Assembly (NCBI GenBank): GCA_020720965.1
Contig: DYNS01000077.1
Coordinates: 1 to 10,215, forward strand
From: Anaerolinea sp.
GTDB taxonomy: Bacteria > Chloroflexota > Anaerolineae > Anaerolineales > Villigracilaceae
Length of the DNA stretch: 10,215 bases
Direction of reading: 5' to 3'
Of this stretch, positions 5,301 to 10,215 are shown piece after piece. Both the position numbers and the translations under genes were made by a program. The notes below the pieces were generated by a model. The model was not told the origin of the DNA and made no database searches. It saw only the letters and a program-made list of their open reading frames with translations. Each line of letters begins with the position of its first letter. The first letter of the stretch is position 1.

Positions 5301-8190
5301 CCCCTATGGCAAACTCCTCGCCATAGAAGGCTTCATCACCGACATCACCGAGCGCAAAAATGTGGAAGCCAAACTGCAAAGGCACGCCGCCCAACTCGCC
5401 CTCATCAACGACAGCAGCAAACGCATCACCTCCGAGTTAGACCTGCAAAACCTGCTGGAACTGACCGCCCGCCTGGTACACCGCACCTTTGGCTTTTACC
5501 ACGTCGCCATCTTCACCCTGGATGCCTCTCACACCAAACTGATAATGAAAGCCCGCGCCGGAGAATTTGCCGGAATCTTTGTCCCCGAACACGGCGTAGC
5601 CCTGGGAGAAGGCATGGTGGGCTGGGTGGGCTTGTACCGCCAACGGATTTTGGCAAACGATGTGGAGAAGGAAATTCGCTACCGCAACTTTTACCCCAGC
5701 AAACTCACCACCCGCTCTGAGCTCAGCGTCCCTCTCATAGTGGGGCAGCAGCTCTTCGGCGTGTTGGATGTGCAAAGCCCCCTGCTTAATGCCTTTAGTA
5801 GCGAAGATGTGCAAGTGCTGGAAACCCTGGCAGACCAGGTCGCCATCGCCATCGAAAACGCCCGCCTATACGAAACCGTTCAAAAAGAACTCAACGCCCG
5901 TTACAAAGCGGAAGAAGAACTACGCCAACACCACGAACACCTGGAAGAACTGGTAAAAAACCGCACCGCCGAGCTGCAAATTGCCAAAGAACAAGCCGAA
6001 GCCGCCAGCCGCGCCAAAAGCGAATTTTTGGCGGTGATGAGTCACGAAATCCGCACCCCGCTCAACGGCATCCTGGGCATGACCCACCTCGCCCTGCAAA
6101 CCGAACTAAGCGAAAGACAACGCACCTACCTGGGGCATGTGCAAATCTCCGGCGAAACCCTGCTCGCCACCATCAACGACATTCTGGATTTTTCTAAAAT
6201 TGAAGCCGGAAAAATGGGGCTGGAGAAAATAGAATTCCGGTTGGATGAAATTCTGCGCCACCTGGCAAGCCTCACCGCCTACCGCGCCCAGCAAAAAGGC
6301 ATCGAGATGGTCTTTAACACCAGCCCCGGCGTACCCCAATGGCTCGTCGGCGACCCCTCCCGGCTGGAACAAATCCTGCTCAACCTGCTCTCCAACGCCG
6401 TCAAATTTACCGAAAAAGGCAAAATCATCGTCAAAATTCGGCTGCTCCAACGCCAGCAAAACAAGGCAACCCTGCAATTCTCGGTACAAGACAGCGGAAT
6501 CGGCATGAGCCAGGAAGAGATAAGCAAACTCTTCCAACCCTTCACCCAGGCAGATAGTTCCACCACCCGAAAATATGGCGGCACCGGGCTGGGGCTTACC
6601 ATCAGCCAAAGGCTGGTTCACCTCATGGGCGGAGAAATCAAAGCCAGCAGCGCCCCAGGGCAGGGCAGCGCCTTCACCTTCTCGCTGCGCCTGCAAATTG
6701 CCAACCGGCAAGAAGAAGAAACCCTGCAACTGCCAGAATTTCAATCCCTGCAAGCGCTCGTCATAGACGACAACCCCGAAGCGCGGGAATTCTTCGCCAA
6801 CGCCCTCAAAACCTTCTCCTTCCGGGTTCGCACCGCCTCCAGCCTGGGCGAGGGACTCAAAAAACTGCGCTCCCACAGCCCCCAACCCACCCAACTCATC
6901 CTGCTCGATTCCTCCCTGCCAGACGCAGCAGACCTGACCCAAGCCATACAAGACCTGCAAACCCAAAACGCCCCACGCAAAGTACCCGTCCTGCTGCTTG
7001 CCAGCGCAGAAGAGTTGATACACAAAATCCCCCAAACCGATGTAGACGGTCTCCTCGTCAAACCCGTCACCCTCTCGCAAGTCTTCGACTCCATTCTGCA
7101 AGTCTTTGGCAAAGACAACCTATACAAAACCAACCGCGCCTCCAAAGGCATCGCACACAGCGGCATTCAACGCCTGGCAGGCTTGCGCGTCCTACTGGCA
7201 GAAGACAACCACATCAACCAATTGGTCGCCATCGAAATTTTGGAAGGCATGGGAATGCGCGTCACCCTGGCAAATGACGGGCAAGAAGCAGTGGACAAAG
7301 TGCGCCAAAACCGCTTCGACCTGGCGCTGATGGATATTCAGATGCCCAACAAAGATGGCTACCAGGCAACCCAGGAACTGCGCCAGGACCCGCGCTTTAG
7401 CCGGGAAAAACTCCCCATCATCGCCATGACAGCGCACGTCCTCAACGGCGAAAGAGAAAAAGCCCTGCTTGGCGGCTTCAACGGCTACATCCCCAAACCC
7501 ATAGACGTACCCACCCTCGCCAACACCCTGCTCGGCTGCCTCAACCCCCTCCCCGCGCCCAACCTGCCCCCCAGCCCTGCGCCCGCCCCCAACCTGGCAG
7601 AAATGGACTCGAAAACCGCCCTGGCAAGGCTGGACGGCAACCAAACACTCTACCAACGCCTGCTGCGCCTCTTCCTGCAAAACCAGGAAGCCATGCAAAA
7701 CGACCTGGAAATTGCCCTGCAAAGGTTCGACTACGAAACCGCCCACCGCCTTGCCCACAGCCTGAAAGGAATTGCCGCCAGCCTGGGCGCCAACCGCCTG
7801 AGCGAAACCGCCCGCACCCTGGAAAAAACCCTGCACGAAAGAACCCTGGAAACCGTACCCGAAACCCTCGCCCAACTCAAGCAAAACCTCGCCCAAGCCA
7901 AAACCGCCATCCAAGCCACCCTGCAATCCCTGGAAAACCCCGCCCAAAGCCCCAACCGCCTGCGCCTCAGCGAAGCCGAAATCCGCTCCGCCTTGCAATC
8001 CCTGCTGCACCTGCTCAAAGAATCGGATAGCGAATCCCTGCGGACTCTCGAAAACATGCAGCAATACGCCCTGCCGCCCGCCCTGCAAGAGCTGCTCCAA
8101 ACCATTCAAACCCTGCTCAACCGCTACGAATTTGAAGAAGCCCTGAAAACCCTGCAAGAAACCGCTCCCCGCCTGGGCATCTCCCTCTAA
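2395..8190 (+). CDS. Giant hybrid histidine kinase: pseudo-receiver, seven PAS, GAF, HisKA-HATPase, REC-REC-HPt
   Basis: A 1931-residue kinase without evident membrane segments, so probably cytosolic. Domains in order (approximate): pseudo-receiver 1-122; PAS 132-228, 236-356, 371-480, 492-605, 616-728, 741-855 and 870-988, each ending in a DIT-x-R-K-type linker; GAF 1000-1155; coiled coil 1160-1205; HisKA with SHEIRTPLNG (phospho-His1217); HATPase with N-box NLLSNAVKF (1330-1338), G1 DSGIGM (1366-1371) and G2 GGTGLGL (1395-1401); receiver about 1453-1570 (Asp1505, Lys1556); receiver about 1595-1715 (Asp1647, Lys1701); Pro-rich linker about 1715-1735; HPt about 1738-1840 with AHSLKG (His1788); helical tail to 1931. 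The kinase core looks active and can run a complete internal His-Asp-His relay. The N-terminal receiver has lost its acidic pair (Cys11-Lys12), phosphoacceptor (Ala55) and Lys (Tyr106). Its position directly after kaiBC suggests an input or output kinase of the Kai module, as CikA and SasA are in cyanobacteria, but it has no KaiB-like domain, so this is inference. The signals sensed by its PAS and GAF domains are unknown. Confidence 0.95.
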   Translation: MDGGAKLLIACKDPHLRADLRLALETTPAQILLAEDGAEALQMLKRHQPGVLLLAPGLPVLEEWNLCQKAQASNLPASIVLLSPAPLSAQDRIDALNAGAEICLPYPLPPQELQAQVNALLRRRAPQAEESMRHLVSNNADGMLVIDPQGRALFANPAACALLAHPAESILGKEIGLPLAGEDFTEIQIPQRGKALTVELRVREITWQGQTAHLAALRDVTWRKEAEQKLENARRFNQATLDALTAHVAVLDETGRIIAVNAAWRNFAEQNPPVPLNYGIGTNYLHLCDTATGNCAEEANPFGAGLRAVLQGVQEHFSLEYPCHAPSGEERWFVAHVTRFCESETTRLVISHENITARKKAERRTQENMQRFRALTETTSSAIFVYAHNQFLYANPTTLQLSGYSAEELPHIPFEKILDPQFHALLEVEDDQKLLDSSVQVKVRSKQGKERWVEITAAKTSWDGKPAKIAAAFDITERMEAEEALQNSETRFHQIFNHMGDAVVVLSALSDGEDFIIQDMNPAAEAAEKLAREQALGKSLLQLFPNIQQFGLFAVLQRVWRTGQPEHFPLSYYEDERISGWRENYLYKLPSGEVVAIYQDVTERKKTEEKLWQTRELYHALFDQSPDAVFILDLEGNRTNTNRRAAEMLGYTEAEMKQMNYRGISAEAEESWAVIQRVLAGEQVSPYERTFRKKDGSLLRVEPHVTLIRDGQGNPYRIQSVVRDITQRKNAEEALRESESRFRAIFERSAAGKALTGLDGHMQKVNPAFANMLGYTVEELQQKTFMQITHPEDLPENARIIEQLMAGKIDIARWEKRYLHKNGGIVWADISTTLLRDESGQPLYMVTSIIDINARKEAELQTKETQRQLSTLMRNLPGMAYRCQIGSLPWVMEFVSEGALALTGYLPQDLLQSQKISYTEVIYPQDRNIVQDSILSQVSLRQPYQIIYRITCAEGKMKWVWEQGQGVYDPYGKLLAIEGFITDITERKNVEAKLQRHAAQLALINDSSKRITSELDLQNLLELTARLVHRTFGFYHVAIFTLDASHTKLIMKARAGEFAGIFVPEHGVALGEGMVGWVGLYRQRILANDVEKEIRYRNFYPSKLTTRSELSVPLIVGQQLFGVLDVQSPLLNAFSSEDVQVLETLADQVAIAIENARLYETVQKELNARYKAEEELRQHHEHLEELVKNRTAELQIAKEQAEAASRAKSEFLAVMSHEIRTPLNGILGMTHLALQTELSERQRTYLGHVQISGETLLATINDILDFSKIEAGKMGLEKIEFRLDEILRHLASLTAYRAQQKGIEMVFNTSPGVPQWLVGDPSRLEQILLNLLSNAVKFTEKGKIIVKIRLLQRQQNKATLQFSVQDSGIGMSQEEISKLFQPFTQADSSTTRKYGGTGLGLTISQRLVHLMGGEIKASSAPGQGSAFTFSLRLQIANRQEEETLQLPEFQSLQALVIDDNPEAREFFANALKTFSFRVRTASSLGEGLKKLRSHSPQPTQLILLDSSLPDAADLTQAIQDLQTQNAPRKVPVLLLASAEELIHKIPQTDVDGLLVKPVTLSQVFDSILQVFGKDNLYKTNRASKGIAHSGIQRLAGLRVLLAEDNHINQLVAIEILEGMGMRVTLANDGQEAVDKVRQNRFDLALMDIQMPNKDGYQATQELRQDPRFSREKLPIIAMTAHVLNGEREKALLGGFNGYIPKPIDVPTLANTLLGCLNPLPAPNLPPSPAPAPNLAEMDSKTALARLDGNQTLYQRLLRLFLQNQEAMQNDLEIALQRFDYETAHRLAHSLKGIAASLGANRLSETARTLEKTLHERTLETVPETLAQLKQNLAQAKTAIQATLQSLENPAQSPNRLRLSEAEIRSALQSLLHLLKESDSESLRTLENMQQYALPPALQELLQTIQTLLNRYEFEEALKTLQETAPRLGISL

Positions 8191-8213
8191 GACCCTGCCC
8201 AAGAAAGCCACCC

Positions 8214-9305
8214 ATGAACCTGAGCAAACCCACCATCCTCATCGTAGATGACGCGCCCGAAAATATAGACCTCCTGCGAGTCATTCTGGAGGGCGAATAC
8301 CGTGTTCGGATTGCCCTGAATGGCGAAAAAGCCATAGAACTCGCCACCAATGCCCAAAACCAGCCCGATTTAATCCTGCTGGACGTGATGATGCCAGGCC
8401 TGGACGGTTACGAAGTATGCCGTTATCTAAAAACCAGCGAACTCACCCGCAAAATCCCCATCATCTTCGTCACCGCCCTCAGCGAAACCGCAGACGAAAG
8501 CAAAGGCTTTGAGTTGGGCGCGGTAGACTACATCACCAAACCCATTTCCGCGCCGGTCGTCCGCGCCCGCGTAAAAACGCAGTTATCGTTATACGACCAA
8601 AAACGCATGTTGGAAGAGCTGGTACGCGAGCGCACCGAAGAACTCTCCCACACCCAAGATGTCACCATCATCGGTTTTGCCACCCTGGCAGAGTTTAGAG
8701 ACCAGGAAACCGGGGCGCACATCTTACGCACCCAGCAATATGTGCGTATTTTGGCAAAATATTTAATGATTCACCCGCGCTTCTCCGGGCTGTTAAACCA
8801 GGAATACATAGACCTTTTGTATAAATCTGCCCCCCTGCACGACATTGGCAAAATAGCCATTCCAGACCATATCCTGCTGAAGCCCGGCAAACTAACCCCC
8901 GAAGAATTTGAAATTATGAAGCAGCACACCACCCTGGGGCGTAACGCCATTGCCCGCGCCGAAGAAGCCCTGGGCAACGTGGAAAGCTCCTTTTTGAGCC
9001 TGGCAAGAGAAGTAGCCTATACGCACCACGAAAAATGGGACGGAAGCGGCTACCCTCGCGGGCTAAAAGGTGATGACATTCCCCTCTCTGGCAGGTTGAT
9101 GGCGCTAGCGGATGTGTATGACGCGCTGATTAGCAAACGCATCTACAAAGGCACCATCTCCCCAGAAAAAGCGGAGGAGATTATCCAAAGCGAGAGCGGA
9201 GCGCATTTTGACCCGGACGTGGTGGAAGCCTTTTTGGACATTCGGCAGGTGTTTTGGAATATTGCCCAAAACATCCGCGACCCGCAGGACAAGCAAGGCG
9301 CTTAA
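8214..9305 (+). CDS. Response regulator with HD-GYP domain, predicted cyclic-di-GMP phosphodiesterase
   Basis: A 363-residue cytosolic RpfG-like regulator. Receiver 5-125: acidic pair Asp12-Asp13, phosphoacceptor Asp57 (LILLDVMMPGLDG), Thr87 and Lys109 (ITKPI) are all present. A helical linker (127-150) leads to the HD-GYP domain (about 150-350), with HDIGKIAIPDHIL (His209-Asp210), His238, HHEKWDGSGYPRG (His271, His272; GYP at 279-281) and ALADVYDAL (Asp300). All expected metal ligands and the GYP motif are present, so it should break down cyclic-di-GMP when phosphorylated. It follows the kinase gene by 23 bases with only a weak AAGAAAG (8201-8207) upstream, and is the only effector-type output visible in the operon; no DNA-binding regulator is present. 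It is the likely end point of the phosphorelay (inference). The stop codon overlaps that of flaG on the other strand. Base use is somewhat more A/T-rich than the strongly C-biased kinase gene. Confidence 0.95.
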   Translation: MNLSKPTILIVDDAPENIDLLRVILEGEYRVRIALNGEKAIELATNAQNQPDLILLDVMMPGLDGYEVCRYLKTSELTRKIPIIFVTALSETADESKGFELGAVDYITKPISAPVVRARVKTQLSLYDQKRMLEELVRERTEELSHTQDVTIIGFATLAEFRDQETGAHILRTQQYVRILAKYLMIHPRFSGLLNQEYIDLLYKSAPLHDIGKIAIPDHILLKPGKLTPEEFEIMKQHTTLGRNAIARAEEALGNVESSFLSLAREVAYTHHEKWDGSGYPRGLKGDDIPLSGRLMALADVYDALISKRIYKGTISPEKAEEIIQSESGAHFDPDVVEAFLDIRQVFWNIAQNIRDPQDKQGA

Positions 9306-9308
9306 GCG
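9299..9308. other. Palindrome CGCTTAAGCG spanning both convergent stop codons
   Basis: A perfect 10-base palindrome carries the TAA of the HD-GYP gene on one strand and the TAA of flaG on the other. It has no loop and no T run, so it is not an intrinsic terminator by itself. No space is left for one between the two operons; transcripts must end inside the opposing gene or use another mechanism. Confidence 0.6.
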
Positions 9309-9601
9309 GCAATTTTCAGCAGCTCGCCCGCCTTCAGTTTGTGCAGTTCGCTGGCGGGGATGGAGCGCAAAACCTGGTGGGTTTGGCGGTCTACGACAAA
9401 CACGGTCACTTCGTTGGTTTCGGCTTGAATGCGAAAGTGAATACTGACGTTGGAAGCAGAGTCTGTTACCGGGGCGGTTGCCTGGGGTGCAGGCTCGGCT
9501 TCTTTAACGGGGGCAGGTTTGTGCGCGGGGGCAGGGGCGGCGAGAGGGCTGAGGGGACTGCTCTCGCTGGAAAGGGGAGAAATGGCTGAAATTTTGGTCA
9601 T
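9302..9601 (-). CDS. flaG: FlaG family flagellar protein
   Basis: A 99-residue protein with an Ala/Pro/Ser-rich, probably disordered first half (to about 50) and a conserved C-terminal FlaG core: IHFRIQAETNEVTVFVVD (54-71) followed by VLRSIPASEL (77-86). This beta-strand pair plus I-P-x-x-E-L ending is the mark of FlaG, a small protein of uncertain role linked to flagellar filament length and the filament cap operon. The start ATG (bases 9599-9601) has AGG (9608-9610) six bases upstream and GGAG (9616-9619) further away. It lies 24 bases after the fliD stop and is probably cotranscribed with it. The stop codon overlaps that of the HD-GYP gene by four bases, tail to tail. The order fliD then flaG is the reverse of the flaG-fliD order common in other bacteria. 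Confidence 0.88.
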   Translation of the reverse strand: MTKISAISPLSSESSPLSPLAAPAPAHKPAPVKEAEPAPQATAPVTDSASNVSIHFRIQAETNEVTVFVVDRQTHQVLRSIPASELHKLKAGELLKIAA

Positions 9602-9625
9602 CTTGCGCCTGCTTTCTCCAAAACA

Positions 9626-10215
9626 TTAGCCGGAGGTATCTACCGAGGTTCCCAGGGAAATGCCCAGCCATTGCGCTGTGCGCCCCAGGTCGGCAATTTG
9701 GTTTTGATATTCCAGATATTGATAGTAGAGCGATTCTTTTCTCAGGCTGAGCGAGGCGTTGTATTTTTCCATGCGGGCATCGTAAGATTTTTGCTGGCTC
9801 TCTATGGAGGCGAGGCTGCGGGTGATGTAGCCCTGCGAGCCGGTGTAACGTGAGAGGGCGGTGTTGAGTTTGCCCATTGCCGCATCCAAAAGGGTGGAGA
9901 CGGCTTTGGGGTTGGCGCTGAGTGCCTGGCTCAGTTTGGCAGAGTCCAGGGTCAGTTTCATATCTTTGTCAATCGTCAGCCCCAAATCTTCCAGGCGGGT
10001 CAGGTCGCCGGAGTAGGTACGCCCCAGGCTGTGGAGCATATCGGCGCGCAGGGCGCTGAACATGGTGTCGCCGGTGAGAGGTCCGCGCGTGTAAGTGGTG
10101 TTTGCGCCATCGGTTTTGGCAGTGGCGGAGAGTTTGCCTTTCAGGTGGGTGAGGGTACTGTTAAATTGGCTCACAAAGGTATTCACCAGGCTGGTTGCCT
10201 TATCGGCGCTGGCGC
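9626..10215 (-). CDS. fliD: Flagellar hook-associated protein 2 / filament cap FliD, C-terminal part (5' partial)
   Basis: The last about 196 codons of FliD; the frame is open to the right edge of the window, reading ASADKATSLVNTFVSQFNS, so the GTG at 10184-10186 is internal. FliD forms the cap at the flagellum tip and drives flagellin assembly outside the cell. FliD C-terminal features are VNTFVSQFNSTLTHLKGKLS, RGPLTGD followed by the FSALRADM segment, LEDLGLTIDKDMKLTLD and LSQALSANPKAVSTLL, then a long coiled-coil region (ESQQKSYDARMEKYNASL) ending in TAQWLGISLG. These match the family's final D1/D0 helical parts, which run in the same order. The C-terminus looks complete. flaG follows 24 bases downstream. 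No promoter for this unit is in the window. Confidence 0.92.
   Translation of the reverse strand, partial: ASADKATSLVNTFVSQFNSTLTHLKGKLSATAKTDGANTTYTRGPLTGDTMFSALRADMLHSLGRTYSGDLTRLEDLGLTIDKDMKLTLDSAKLSQALSANPKAVSTLLDAAMGKLNTALSRYTGSQGYITRSLASIESQQKSYDARMEKYNASLSLRKESLYYQYLEYQNQIADLGRTAQWLGISLGTSVDTSG

Noticed and set aside
6106..7101. Long open frame on the - strand opposite the HisKA-HATPase region (331 codons)
   Set aside because: Antisense to strongly conserved kinase motifs; composition typical of a shadow frame.
7192..8211. Long open frame on the - strand opposite the 3' end of the kinase (339 codons)
   Set aside because: Gly/Gln/Val/Phe-rich low-complexity translation, antisense to clear receiver and HPt domains.
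9299..9308. Palindrome as an intrinsic terminator
   Set aside because: No loop and no T run on either side; the palindrome is largely explained by two opposing TAA codons sharing TTAA.
9254..9589. Open + strand frame across flaG
   Set aside because: Antisense to flaG, whose conserved C-terminal core is clear; Gly/Arg-rich and without a domain.

Overview
The window is densely coding, with no intergenic gap longer than about 25 bases. It reads as a bacterial signalling locus next to flagellar genes. Genes on the + strand (1-9305) form one apparent operon: the end of a receiver-domain protein, a separate HPt phosphotransfer protein, kaiB, kaiC, a 1931-residue hybrid histidine kinase and a response regulator with an HD-GYP (cyclic-di-GMP phosphodiesterase) domain. 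Two genes on the - strand (9302-10215) run into it tail to tail: flaG and the C-terminal part of fliD, which leaves the window at its right edge.

Organism: this is a kaiBC carrier with a KaiC that lacks the usual cyanobacterial C-terminal tail, no kaiA in view, a very large PAS/GAF hybrid kinase and flagellar genes. Coding strands are C- and A-rich with C-ending codons. This suits a non-cyanobacterial bacterium, and the style of the GAF/kinase protein made me think of Chloroflexota (Anaerolineae-like). That placement is an impression from the protein sequences, not a search result.

Layout: 1-271 receiver domain (5' end missing); 258-602 HPt; 606-896 kaiB; 893-2371 kaiC; 2395-8190 kinase with pseudo-receiver, seven PAS domains, GAF, HisKA, HATPase, two receivers and HPt; 8214-9305 receiver/HD-GYP; 9302-9601 flaG (-); 9626-10215 fliD (-, partial). 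Start-stop overlaps and short gaps suggest translational coupling. I saw no convincing promoter, intrinsic terminator, RNA gene, mobile element or CRISPR array.

How the genes may work together (inference): KaiB and KaiC form an ATP-dependent timing or energy-sensing switch. The hybrid kinase, whose N-terminus is a receiver that has lost its phosphorylation residues, integrates signals and passes phosphate through receivers and HPt modules. The HD-GYP regulator would turn this into cyclic-di-GMP breakdown, a common control point for motility, which fits the flagellar genes next door. A KaiBC-gated phosphorelay controlling cyclic-di-GMP and motility is the most interesting hypothesis here; the sequence supports the parts but not their physical wiring.
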